From Rhabditoides inermis (lineage: Eukaryota; Nematoda; Chromadorea; Rhabditida; Rhabditidae), in NCBI GenBank assembly GCA_963966185.1, contig CAWZYM010000173.1, positions 293,501 to 357,500 of the forward strand: a stretch of DNA of 64,000 bases, in the 5' to 3' direction. The number at the start of each line of letters is the position of its first letter. Position 1 is the first letter of the stretch. Made by a program: the position numbers and the translations under genes. Below the pieces are notes generated by a model. The model was not told the origin of the DNA. It worked only from the letters and a program-made list of their open reading frames with translations, and did not search any database. Positions 12,248 through 23,891 of this stretch are shown here, one piece after another.

Positions 12248-12707
12248 AAAATGTGAAGAAAATAAATGTTGGATAAGCAATTACGCCGGATTTATGGCAC
12301 TTTACTCTTTTTTTTAGGGAATTTTGTTTCGAGACTGACTACTGTATTGCCTTGAAAGCGTGTATGTATCACTGGCCTGAGAAGGAAAAATATCACACAG
12401 TTCACGAGGCTAACTTATTCAACTTCCATATCGCACTCTCACTATACAACAAGTTTATGAGCACTGGGCAAAGCGACAGAGGTGTACTTACTCATAAGGG
12501 AACATCAATAAACCTGTAACCTGTCAAATTTATTACATTGTGATTTATGATATCGATTTATCGATTTATGTACTGTATATATCAAGTAATTAGATTTGAT
12601 AAATTATATATTTCAAAACGTTCTGTGACAAACATATAGAATACTAATTACGGTTCAATGAAGGAGAAACTGTCATTTGTTTCTATTTTCATTGTCACAC
12701 AATTGCA

Positions 12708-13520
12708 ATGGGAAACACTCGCACCGCGTTTTTCCATGGTAATCCTGATATTTCATTTCTCTCTCTCTCTCTCTCTCTCTCAAACGAAAATATTTCTCAG
12801 GAAATGTCACCTGCGGAATGAGCTCGCAGTTTTCCGTGCGAATCCACAAATACGTATGTTATCTTTACTTTTGTTTTACATTTTATGAGATTTTTTGTTT
12901 GGTTTGTCATGAAAACCGAAACAGAAGCTCGCAATTTATCCCGCACCGGAAGCGTGTTATGTACGTTTGTAACAGAACGTTTGTGGGATATATAAATTAT
13001 CGAATCAGATGGCTTGAGATCTACAATTATCATTATATTGTTTGATAGGAGCGCGACAACGGCAGGATGGATGAGCTGTGCGATCGGATCGTGTCTTGGA
13101 CAGTGGACACGGACGATTTCCAAGGAGTCACCGACATGTACACATTCGACAATAGGAATGGAATGAAGCACACAATACCAGAGTTCTCCATTGGAGACTT
13201 TGAAAGCACCGCCATCGAACCGTACTTTGTGCTGGAACACACCTGCAACAACCGGGTACGTTAATCTTCTTTTTTTTAAATAGATCAATTGATTTCTGCA
13301 GTTTGCAAAACTATATCACACATTCATACGATATAATATAAATTGGGTTTCGAGCAAATAACTAATCTAAACTGTTCAGAACAGTGCGTGTTTCTACCAG
13401 TGGCCGGAGGGCGGGCACTACACTGTCTACCGTGTTCGCGACTCTCATATCAACTACGACATCCAACTGGACAACAAGTGCAAAAGGGACTGGGGAGTGC
13501 GGCCCAAGTGTCCCGCATAG
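12708..13520 (+). CDS. transthyretin-like-type small protein, copy 2
   Basis: Exons 12,708-12,738, 12,801-12,853, 13,049-13,255 and 13,380-13,520 join in phase to about 143 residues. Start MGNTRTAFFHG; then NVTCGMSSQFSVRIHKY, VDTDDFQGVTDMYTF, IEPYFVLEHTCNNR, ACFYQWPEGGHYTVYR and YDIQLDNKCKRDW. Four or more conserved cysteines and the VTCG...IEPYFVLEHxC spacing suggest the nematode transthyretin-like fold, which is usually secreted. However, this start has no hydrophobic signal; Gly2 with Thr6 fits an N-myristoylation consensus instead. The start is chosen because the TTGCAATGGG context and MGNT are shared with copy 4, and nearly with copy 1. Confidence 0.7.
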
Positions 13521-13991
13521 AGACGTGATGCAAACGGAGAATTGTGACTTGTTTCCTGACTAGAAACCTTGTTTTTAAATTAAAAAAAGAGATAAAGCTG
13601 TAATATTGTGGTTGAAGTGTCTGAATCGGTACACTCCCATTCACTCGCGACGCTGCTTTCGAATCTGTCGCTTTCTACGCTATGCAAGCCGTGTGGTAGC
13701 AGCCACAAATCAGATCTTGTCAAGTTCTTCGCACTGAATAAGGTCGAAATTCCGCGATGAGTAAAATCGAGGGCGCGACCATAATTTTTTCAAACGTCGT
13801 AGTTTTTTTTCTGTTTCACTCTCACACCATTTCGATCCGCAAAGTTTCTTGCGGAGAAGTGAGCCGTCGTTGCAGAGTTTTCTCAACCATCCCACAGAGG
13901 TGATAAGTTGGATCAATGCTGTCGATCAACTGTTTACTGTTTGTTTACGCATTTCGCTTCGTTCTAATCTATCCGTCGTCATTTCTTCGCG
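13521..13991. other. intergenic region upstream of the receptor phosphatase-kinase gene
   Basis: About 470 bp. It presumably carries the 3' end of copy 2 and the promoter of the following gene. I see no repeat, TATA box or further coding exon. Confidence 0.4.
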
Positions 13992-16900
13992 ATGGCTCGT
14001 GTCGTGTGGCGGTGAGTTCATTTTCACTCCTATCCCCCTCTTTCCCGGTCTGTTCAATGTTCGTGTTTTGTTGTGATCGCTGTGATATCGTACATATCAA
14101 TTATCAAATCACCTAGCAGGCTGTTGCTGCTTCTCTTGATGGGTCGTTCAATTCTCGGTGGCACCTCATCAAAAACCGCCTTCATCAAGAGCCTCACGTC
14201 TTTCAGTGAGTGTTTGCATGTTTTACCGCTATTTCATTCTTTCGCTTTGTAGAATAGGGGCAAGAATGTCAATAGGGGCAAGAATGTCAAAAACTACATT
14301 CACAAATGACGCAAACCATTCAAAAAGTACTGGGTTCAGTGTATCGTGTATGGGAATTTGAATTATGTACATTTAGAATTTAGATTTAGGTATTATTTCC
14401 AGCATTGGAGTCCTAAGTTTTGACTATGTAGCATAGATAAAGTTTGATTTTAAATGATATTGTGGTTCGCTCGGAACAAAGATGGTATTCCTATTACATA
14501 TGAATGTATTCTGTTTTTGTAGAGTGTGCCAACTACAAATACAACGTGCGTGCAGTGTCGGATGTTCGAACGAGTACGGAGTGGCAGGATAGATTGATGG
14601 CAGCGGCGGCAGACTTCCTAGCCCCAGACACTGTCGAGAAGCCATCTGAACAAACACTCAAAGGGGTGATGGAGGTCAGTGTTCCCTTTCATAAACATTG
14701 CAAAACAAGTTATCTAAGTTCATGTGTTCACAAAAAACATTTAGAATTTGTTTGGTATCAATAATGCAACGTCGTTTGATGTTTTGATTCGCGAAATCGA
14801 AGAAAAGACTCCGGTTAGATATTTATAGTTTTCTTCAGGGACCACGCACCGGGCAGTCGGTGAAAATGATATCGTGCGATCGTGCCTTTCCAATTGCGTT
14901 GAGAAATGAGCATGCGCTTTTAAAATTGCAGCCTGTGAGATCATTTTCACCGACTGCCCGGTGTGTGGTCCCGCACGGAAAATGAGTATCTTCATTTCTG
15001 TAGTCATATGCACAGAGGCCCCAACTATCTCCCTGAAGAAAACCATATATAGTATAGATACAATTTCTAACAACAACACTATTTTCAGCAAACCTATGTA
15101 TCATCTCTATTGTTCGGATTGCTGTCAGCTATTAGCGTTGTAGCTGTTGTTTCCTATATCATTTACATCACAAAAAGAAAAACATCTGTACAGGTTTCTT
15201 TATCACATTTTGAATCAAAATTACGAGCTTTCCTTTAGCCATTGCGGACGGTTAAATCTCCTTACAATAAGTCTTTTCCTATTCCTTCGTTGACAAAGGA
15301 TCATTCGCTGCAAATCTTCCTGTTGAAGGTACATACTAAAACTAACGATTCAGTAAAAGGAACTTTTCAGGTTGCGATTGCTATTATATTGATTCTCACT
15401 TTGGCTTGTATCATTCTGTCGATTGTGTATGTCAGTGCATTCTTCCACACTCACGACAAAATAACCAAGGATTTCTCCAAGAACATCAACACTGAACTCA
15501 AAAGTTTGTGAATCAATCAATTAAAACAAAGAAACGATTTTCAGACGTTTATAACGAAATGCGCGAGTTTATGTGTGTTGTTAGACAGTCTGTTGAAAAC
15601 CCAAAAACTAACATGATAGAAACACTCAAAAGTGTTTTTGCCAAACAGGTTGGTAGTTCAATAACTGTTATACTTAAGTACTTTATTATATTTATAGTTA
15701 ATAAAAATCAGTAAGTCAGTGTTGAACAAAGGCCATCCCGTTAAAATTGCGGTAATGTATTATTACACATTACATCAAAAATAATTGGACTGCCCTTTAA
15801 TTTCAGAACAATCTTGTTGCTCATTTCAATAAAGTGAGCAAGAACATTGAGGGTATTAAACGCGTTGCCAAAACGGCAAAGGTTTTTCCCCGTAAAATTT
15901 TCCCAACATTGTTAGATATTATAGAGAAGGTTCGAAGACCGCCATCAACCCAATGTCGTGAAAGTGATAGTGAAAGTCAAAGACTTTTACGAAACTATGT
16001 TTCAAGATTATTTCTATCATCCGCTGCACCAAACAGTTGAGTTTCTCTTCAATTGTTTAAAGAAAATTTAAATTACAGGAAAATGATTATAACGTGCATA
16101 ATATTCTCAAGAACAATGCAACTTCATTCACGAAGAGACTACTCGCAGCAACATTCTGGCGTCCCAAAAATATGTTTACAAAAGAGGTAGTTTTCATTCA
16201 TATTGCATGAGTTCGAGTATACCATTCAGATTTACAATGAGTTGTATGTGATTGATCAAGAAACTATGGAAAGGAGTAGACACAAATTTGAAGTACTCAC
16301 CACGAAAAAAATCCATAATAAGTTTTCATTTTCAGCACATTACCGAAAACGAAATGGCTTTTCAAATGATTCTGTTTATCAATATACTAATTGGTATTGC
16401 ACTTATTATAATGTTATTGTTCTGCATTGCTCCTCGTAAGTAATTTTGACATCACTTTTGTAACATTACAATTATAGTCAAACCCCAATATATAATGATT
16501 GGATCCATTGTCTTCTTTCTTCTGATCCTCATTCCTACAACTTACATGTCGTGAGTTTGAAACAGTTTTACTCTTGAAAAAGTTTTTTTTACAGCTTTGT
16601 ATCGAACTTTGCAAATGTTCGGCAAATTGGATGCAATTTTGTTGTTCAAAACACACAAGATATTTGGCAGCTGGCTGGAAGCATCAACGACACATTCCTA
16701 TACAGAAATACACTGTATGTAACTCTAATTATTGTAACAGTACTCAAAAGTAACGTATTTAGAGATCTGCGACATTGTTACAAAGATAATGGGTATATTT
16801 TCTTCGAGAAATACATTGATCGCGCTTTGAAAGGTCTTTTTTTATACAAAACACTTAAAAATCTAGGGTATTACTATTTTCGGTCATAATCGGCTTCAGT

Positions 16901-19900
16901 GCCCTAATCGACGTTACTTAGTAGTATATGATTTATGCTGTAACAAATGTTCAGGAATTTATGATGAGCTGTCATCAACGCGGAAAAACTTACAAATAAT
17001 GTCATCCAAATACGTTGCGGATATTTTAAACCGACTCGAGGTTTTTTCTTCAAATATTCACATAATGTCAAATTATGTTTCCAGCTTCTAAAAGATAAAT
17101 ATATCACATTCGATCAGAAAGTGAACGGTACTTTGAAATACTGCTCAATTGGTGGTAATGAAGCCGAGCCGTCAATCGAATGTTTTGATGACAATTATGA
17201 CGAATATTCAAGATATCTTACTGCACTCATATCAGAAATCAAAAATTTTCTGGTAATTTGTTTTATTTTGATGAATCTTTAATTTTTCAGATGGACTGGA
17301 ATTGTGTTCATCGAAATAATGGATGCAAAAATATGTCGGTATACGATGATCTCAGAAATCATTTGAAAAACGGCATTGAAGACCCTGGCGTCTATGATTT
17401 GTTTTCCACAATTCAAAACAGTACGACATCGATTAAAGTAATGCATTTTTAATATTTATTATTATTCAAATGTGTTTTTTTCAGACAGCATTATTGAATG
17501 CTCTACCAAAAGAGTGTCAAATGAATGTGATTTATACGAACATCGTTACAAGAGCTTGTAACCAGATCAAACCATTTTATTTGGTTGTCAATACAATGCG
17601 TTAGTAACTTCCACTACAACTATTTAGAACTACAAGAATAATTTAGACATTTACATTGCGTGTCTATTCCTGTTTGGAGTCGCATCTTTCCTGATTGGTC
17701 GGCTTCGAATTCTCGATCCTATAAGAATGAAGTTGAAAGAATTGAAGGTAGAATATGCATTATATAACTTACAAATGTTTCTAATTTAGCGTGAGCTCAA
17801 CTCTGAAAACCATACAAAGTTCGGAAACAGCGTTGGCATATATTTGGTATGTTGATCGTAAAGTGGTAGTCGTCTATAATTGTTTAGGATTGTGTCGCAA
17901 TTGACCCTAGGAAAATCTATAAGGACTTTATGCGACGAACATTGCCACAACAGTCGGTGGAGAAAACGTCAGCTAGCAAAATGTCGACATCGAAAATGAA
18001 TGGTGTAAACGAATCGAAGGAATCGAGTTTTGATCGAACTATGGTTGACTTGGGCTGGCCCGAAGAAAACAAATACTTTGATGCCAACTGGGTCATTCCT
18101 ATGGGCCATGCACACAAGTAGGTTCTTATTTCGAGAATTGAAAGTCAAGCAAGTGTCAGATACATAATGACCGCTGCTCCGACCACTGACACTGCCATTG
18201 ATTTCTGGCATGCGGTCTTCAGATATAGATGCAAGGCAATTGTCATGCTATGCGACTTTGTTGAAATGGAGAAAGGAAAAACGATCGAAAAGTGCTTCGA
18301 GTATTGGAACGAAAAAACACATCGTGTGTTCAAAAACCAGTTTGAAAAGTATACGGTATGATTGATCTATTCGATATTTCATGCGTTTCTGAATTTCAGG
18401 TCAAATGCAAGTTCACGAAAAAGACTGCTGTCAAAAATCTGAAACACATGGTTTTCACTGTGTCGAAGTAAGGTATCGGTGGTTTGAAAAGGTATCAATG
18501 TGTTGTTCTAGTGGTCTCGTGAAGAGAGAAGTGGAATTGCTGCAGTACACTGGCTGGCAAGACTGCCTCGCTCCTGAAAACCCGGAAGAGATGGCACATG
18601 TGATGAAGACGCTATACGAAAACATCGGAAACACGGACGAGCCAGTGGTCGTCCACTGCGCCGACGGACTCGGAAGGAGTGCCGCCTTCGTCGGTACGAT
18701 CTATGAATTACTTCAGAATTTCATATACATGGTTCAGGAGTGGATGTTCTAATCGGTATCGTCGACTCTGATCCCAATTCTGAACCGTTCGAATTGATCC
18801 AGGTAAGTATTTTGTTTGTGTTTTCTTTTCCGAACAACTAATTTTAGACGATGCGCACATTTCGAGCCAATAGCTACACTGACAAGTGGCAGTATTACTT
18901 CACATACGTCTGCTTCTTCCAGTTTCACGTCATGGTAGTGCTCAGATAATATATACTTATACTTGATACTTCAACTTGATTTTTCACTTAGAATCTCACT
19001 TATGGTGAATTTTCGAAGATCTACACATTCCTGAAAAATCATAAGACCTCGTTCGTCGAGAAAATGAAGACAGTCTCCGTTTCGGACGACTACACAGTTA
19101 TTCAGAAGAAAAGACAAGAAAATGCAATGAACTACGTGGAATTCCAAACAGCTGTACTGAATGTACAAGAAAAGAAGATGGAATCTTCGTCGGAAATGCA
19201 AAGAGTACGAGTTTTTGTTTGTTTTGTTTTTTCCATAATTTCGTGTCATATGTGATGTGATGTGTTAAGAAACTGACTGGAACGTATCTGAAAGGTTGCA
19301 ATGATGAATATCTTCTGGGAAAACCTTTGGGAGCAGGCACATATGGAGAAGTCTATGAAGCAACCAAGAAAAAAGACGAGTCAAAAGAAAACGGAAAGAC
19401 TGGGTTATCCAACGAAAAAGAAATCGAAGAACAATACGCTATCAAGACCGAAAAACGCGGAGTTTCCGCTTCACTGATTGTGAATTCATATATTTTTCTT
19501 ATAGTCATTCAATTTATATGTATATATTTTAGTCTGAAATCTTTGTTCTGATGGATGTCTCAGCAAATGCTCTCGAAAACAGGAACCAAATTGTTCGATA
19601 CGTGGATAAAGGTCACTTTCTCACGTTGTGTCACTTTTACATTAAACTCTTCCAGGTCATACGTCAAACTTCCATTTCTTGGTCATGAGTCTGGTCGGAA
19701 AATCTCTCAGCACGGTTCAGCAACATGTAGCCAAGAGAATGAAGTGATTGATTTCATTGGCAAACAATACAGACTACGTGTTTCAGCTCTTTCTCTGCAA
19801 TGTATATCTCTATCCAGACATTCAATGCAATTCATCAGCTGCACCGCTGTGGATTCATTCACAGGTACAATTTCGACTATACAATAATATAGGTTTTCAG

Positions 19901-20756
19901 GGACATCAAACCCGGAAATTTTGCAATCGGTAGGAAGCAGAATGAGAGAATGGTGTTCATTTTCGACTTTGGAATGGCCTGGCGAAGCGTTGATGATCAG
20001 GGAAAAGTCAATGTTCGCAAGGGAAGAGAACACGGCTTCATTGGAACTCTGCGGTAAAAACCATCGGTTTGTTAAAAACAGCAATTATCGTTTAGGTATG
20101 CCCCTCGCGCAGCCCACGAAATGAGAAAACAACATCCTTGCGACGACCTCGAATCCTGGCTCTTCATGAGCATTGAGGTGTTCAAAGTTTTACTAATCGT
20201 TATTTAAACTGTTTAGATGTTTCAAAAGCTACCTTGGAAAGGAAACGTGGACAAAGACTATGTTTTGCGTGAAAAGAACAATATGATGGAGGGAAAATGT
20301 GGGTCATCTTGAATCTATTGACGTGATTTGTGAATGATTTGTCTGTCGATTGCAGACATGACGTCACTGCTGCAGAAAGGTCTACCGGAAGCGATGCTAC
20401 ACGTCATCAAGTATCGATGTTTTCTGAGAATTCTTTAGTGTTCGGTTAATTTAGGCATATCTACGACATGAACCCTCACGATGTTCCGGACTACCGATCA
20501 ATAATGCACTTGATGATGGGAGCAGAGAGCGATTTCATTGTAAGGATATATCTGTTACCCTTTTGACGCTTTATTTAGCGGGATCTCGACTGGATCAACT
20601 CGAAGAAACTGCATGAAAAGGCGCAGTATGAGGTATGATAGGTCGAGATAGGACATGCTTACAATCCCTTTTCTTTTTCAGTCTCTCACTACCCGCGCGA
20701 CTTCGAGGGACAAGAAGGCCGTTCTCGCCAGTTTCAAGCCCCTTAGCCGCTTATAA
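13992..20756 (+). CDS. five-pass receptor-like protein tyrosine phosphatase / CK1-TTBK-like kinase fusion
   Basis: I could join 38 exons with matching phases from ATG 13,992 to TAA 20,756, about 1,367 residues. Residues 1-21 look like a signal peptide (MARVVWRLLLLLLMG). Membrane spans lie near 90-113, 152-176, 336-360, 366-386 and 622-641, with large loops (about 160 and 235 residues, with Cys and N-glycosylation sequons) after spans 2 and 4: the prominin arrangement. The cytoplasmic part starts with a PTP domain (about 675-950) with WQD in place of WPD and signature HCADGLGRS (Cys about 888, Arg about 894). A 70-residue linker follows, then a kinase (about 1,030-1,340) with GAGTYGEVYEA, YAIK (Lys about 1,080), IHRDIKPGNF (Asp about 1,174) and DFG (about 1,195), closest in style to CK1/TTBK. 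All named catalytic residues are intact. The kinase and phosphatase assignments are secure; the prominin relation is inferred from topology only. Confidence 0.85.
14838..14973. repeat. intronic hairpin with 33-bp arms
   Basis: Arms 14,838-14,870 and 14,941-14,973 are inverted repeats with a single mismatch, starting GGGACCAC. A weaker outer arm pairs 14,818-14,837 with about 15,031-15,050. It lies in the third intron of the fusion gene. It could be a MITE or a structured RNA. Confidence 0.75.
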
Positions 20757-21045
20757 CTCTACTAACATTCACCAGTGTTTACATCTTATAATTTTACTTA
20801 TAGTATTCACTTTACAATTGCCATTATGGTTTACCTTACATTATTCACTTGTCGGTATCAAATTACAAATTTTTGTGGAGTAAAAATGTGAACAAAACTA
20901 TATTCCCCATTTTCTTTACACGGAACGGCAATTATCGGCAATCGATCAGACAGACAAGAAATGACGAGGAATTGCATAAACAGAGTCATTTTACAAGGTT
21001 TTCGTGGAATAACTAAATAAGTTCAAAACGGGATCAATTAATCAA
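20757..21045. other. intergenic region with partial copy of a dispersed repeat
   Basis: About 20,903-20,998 resembles the left end of the TA-flanked MITE at 55,851-56,443 (shared CCCCATTTTC, AATTATCGGC, GAAATGACGAG in the same order). The two flanking genes converge here. Confidence 0.5.
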
Positions 21046-21531
21046 TCAGTCTCCATTTCCGCCGCAGAAGGGCCGCTTGCTGTAGTTCTTGATACACTTA
21101 TCGTCCAGATTGATGTCGTACGAGATGATTGCACTGGTATTGAGAGTGTAGTGCTTGTTCTCTGGCCACTGGTAGAAACATGGTTTAGGCTGAAACAAAT
21201 GAATGAGGAGAGAGAGAGTGAAAGAAAGAAACCTCTTCCTCGCTGTAGCAGCTGTGTTCGATGAGAAAGTAGGGTTCAATGTCTCCGTATTCGGCTTCTT
21301 CTATTCGGAACTCCGGTATGGAATGGCTCTGATTGGTCTGTCCAGGGGAGTTCCGGAATAGATAGACTGCAGTGGTTCCTAGGAAGTCGTCAGTGTCCAC
21401 ATGTGACGCTCCCTGAAACGTATGATATTGTATAAACAAAAGAAGAAAGACGTACCTCTGAAAATACCGACGCGCAATTTGCCCCATGTGGCGGCAAATA
21501 GTGTGCTGAGCACTACTAGTTTAAACGTCAT
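21046..21531 (-). CDS. transthyretin-like-type small protein, copy 3 (with signal peptide)
   Basis: Exons on minus: 21,456-21,531, 21,233-21,408 and 21,046-21,189; phases agree (131 residues). Unlike the other copies it begins MTFKLVVLSTLFAATWG, a good signal peptide, followed by KLRVGIFRG. It lacks the exon that carries VTCG..HKY. The remainder matches: HVDTDDFLGTTAVYLF, IEPYFLIEHSCYSEE, KPCFYQWPENKHY and YDINLDDKCIKNY. Probably secreted. The acceptor for exon 2 was chosen at 21,409-21,410, because using the AG four bases upstream gives a stop. Confidence 0.65.
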
Positions 21532-21731
21532 TGAAACTACTGTACTGATCAGCCGTATCTTTATATTTTGGTCCATTCGTATAGATTGATATCAATACTC
21601 CACGTGCCAACTATACGATCCATTAGTTCTTGAATCTCATTATAAAAATATCAATGTCTGTTTCGTACATTATAATGTTAACGAAGGCCCACAAAGCAGT
21701 TGGCGAACGCGGGAAGCATAATGCAAATGTC

Positions 21732-21737
21732 TTTATT
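21732..21737 (-). terminator. AATAAA polyadenylation signal for transthyretin-like copy 4
   Basis: On minus, AATAAA lies about 53 bp past the stop of the gene at 21,790-22,554, a normal distance for a compact nematode 3' UTR. Confidence 0.6.
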
Positions 21738-21789
21738 TTGAAACAGTGAAGCGAAGGACAATTCATTAGGTGGCCATCATGGTCTCGCC

Positions 21790-22554
21790 TCAATTGCACG
21801 CCTTGAAGTTCCTCTGGCACTTGTTGTCCAGGGCGACCGTGTAGTCGATCTTCTTGCTCCTCCCCAGGCTGTAGAATCCAGTGCCATCGTCCGGATACGG
21901 GTAGAAGCACATCTTGCCCTGGAAAAGTGGGCACGCTATACATTGATATTCGAAGTCTATCATTGTTTTGTACTGAGTGAGCGAAATAATATTGGCAGAC
22001 TGTACAAAATTAGAAGAGATACGCAGTAACGCAGATACGCAGAGCGATTTCAATCAACTTAGACGAAGAAAGATTCAAGAAGTTTTTTTTCAAGATTTTT
22101 CAAATGACGAAGATTCAAGACAAAGAAGAGACATTCATAGTGGAATACCTGATCATTGCAGTCGTGTTCGAGCACAAAGTATGGCTCGATTTCCGAAGAC
22201 TCGAGGTCTCCGATTTCGAATGTGGGGATGGAGTGGACTGTTGCCTCGTTGTTGTCGAAGTTGTAGAAATCGCTGGCTCCTTGGAAATCGTCACTATCGA
22301 TCAACGCACACCGACCAGCGTCGTGTTCCTGCAATCATTAGTTTTACATTTTACATTTTTTGTATTTATAAATTATAAATCTACCCACGTATTTGTGGAC
22401 CTTCACTGAAAAGCGCTGGTTCATGCCACAGGTGACATTGCCTACAAATAAAGATAATTTCTTTGACTCTTTTTTCTGACAGATTGTGATACAGAAAAAG
22501 AAAATATGAAAATAAGTGCTCACCATTGAATGTTCCGGACCGTGTATTGCCCAT
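21790..22554 (-). CDS. transthyretin-like-type small protein, copy 4
   Basis: Exons on minus: 22,524-22,554, 22,389-22,441, 22,149-22,328 and 21,790-21,918, joining in phase to 130 residues. Start MGNTRSGTFNG with Gly2 and Ser6 (myristoylation-like). Then NVTCGMNQRFSVKVHKY, DSDDFQGASDFYNF, IEPYFVLEHDCNDQ, MCFYPYPDDGTGFY, DYTVALDNKCQRNF. Exon lengths 31 and 53 are identical to copies 1 and 2, showing recent duplication. It sits beside copy 3 in the same orientation, while copies 1 and 2 lie on plus upstream of the fusion gene. Confidence 0.7.
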
Positions 22555-23891
22555 TGCAGAACTGTGACTCCGGAATCTGATGGGATATTTATACCCTGCT
22601 TGTTCACTTCCCTGTATGCTCATTATTTGCTGCACAAAAGATCACTGTAAAAGTGTCCTGAACAACCATTCCGGAATAAAAAAACTGTTTATTTACACCA
22701 CTGCATATCAGAAACAGAAGATCCAATAAAAATGGAACAGTGTCACGACATGTTTATTGATTTTCAGAATATCTAAATAAGGTGTGCCTATACGACAGAA
22801 CCAAACAAAAAAGTGTGCGTTCCAACAAAAAAATCACTGAAAGCTGGTTGATAGAACACGACTATTTTACGTGGTCCGTGACGTCCCTATAACTGTAAAT
22901 GCTATAAAAATCTATAAGAAATAAAATGAGAATTAAGAACTTGTCCAAGTTCCTCTTCAGCTACTTTTTTGATCTTGTTTTTTTTGGGTGTACAATTTCA
23001 TCTCCAGTTCATATTCGTCATTATTGCAGGTCCATCATCAATCTCCGCTTCCGGAGTGTGTTTTTAGCTTTTTCGCGGTTTTCGGCTTACAGTCAAGGAA
23101 AGTTGTATGAAATTGATAATGTCATTCAATGAGGGCTGATCATTTTCTAATCGCTCTAAATTCTCTCGCGGAACGAGTGAAACGTGTTTTCGAGCCACCA
23201 AATGACTATTTGGGATCATTACACGATATTACTAGTTTCAGTTATATATCAATTCTATTCATCGATTCTGTTAAAAAAAAGAATAAAATCGCGCCAAAAA
23301 TGTGGTAGTGTCGCATAGTGCAGCCATAAATGCAATCCGAAAACCGCATTTCTCGAAATGTCGGTGCAGGCGCGGCGAAGTTACCGGTTTTCGCCAAGTT
23401 CTGTTGTTTTCCAGTTTTGTAATCAATATTGTTCCTGTCAGTTTCTGTCATGAGTACCTCTGCGTTTCACGCGTTGCGATCACCCCACCCAAAGAACTGA
23501 CCAGCAGAGAAGAGGAGAGGCGGTCCCACGCGCAGTGAGTGAGTGAGAGAGAGAGAGAAGAGAGAAAGCAACAGTTGTGCAGAGATCTCTTCCCTGTCTG
23601 CTGCTTTGAGAGTGTTTGAACTTGTCAGTCTCCCCGACCTGGGCGCGTGCGCGTGGTTTTGCAGTTCCAGGCGTCAACGCACTGTTTCAAATTCCGTTCA
23701 ATATGTTTCTATCGTGGACCTTGTACCACCCGCCTTATCACTAGACGCTAACCATTTGTGTTTTCGTCCTTATCGCACGTTTTCCGTATTTGTGTCATAG
23801 ATCTGTTTGTTTGTACTGTTCACGCAAACGTCTCGATTGTGTTGCTCACGATACGTTTGTTTGCCTGAACGCGTTGACTCTGTGTTTGTAG
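22555..23891. other. intergenic region upstream of beta carbonic anhydrase
   Basis: About 1.3 kb. No convincing exon. Contains a short GA run near 23,543-23,565. It serves as the upstream region of two divergent genes. The first coding ATG of the carbonic anhydrase follows a splice-acceptor-like GTTTGTAG, so a 5' UTR exon or trans-splice site may lie here. Confidence 0.4.

Noticed and set aside
12658..12738. Signal-peptide-like MKEKLSFVSIFIVTQLQ start for transthyretin-like copy 2
   Set aside because: That frame reaches a stop soon after splicing into the next exon (GAATGA); only the MGNT frame joins in phase.
15930..16078. Coding-like stretch KVIVKVKDFYETMFQDYFYH inside an intron of the fusion gene
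   Set aside because: Neither available frame can be joined in phase to both neighbours without a stop; treated as intron, though an alternative exon is possible.
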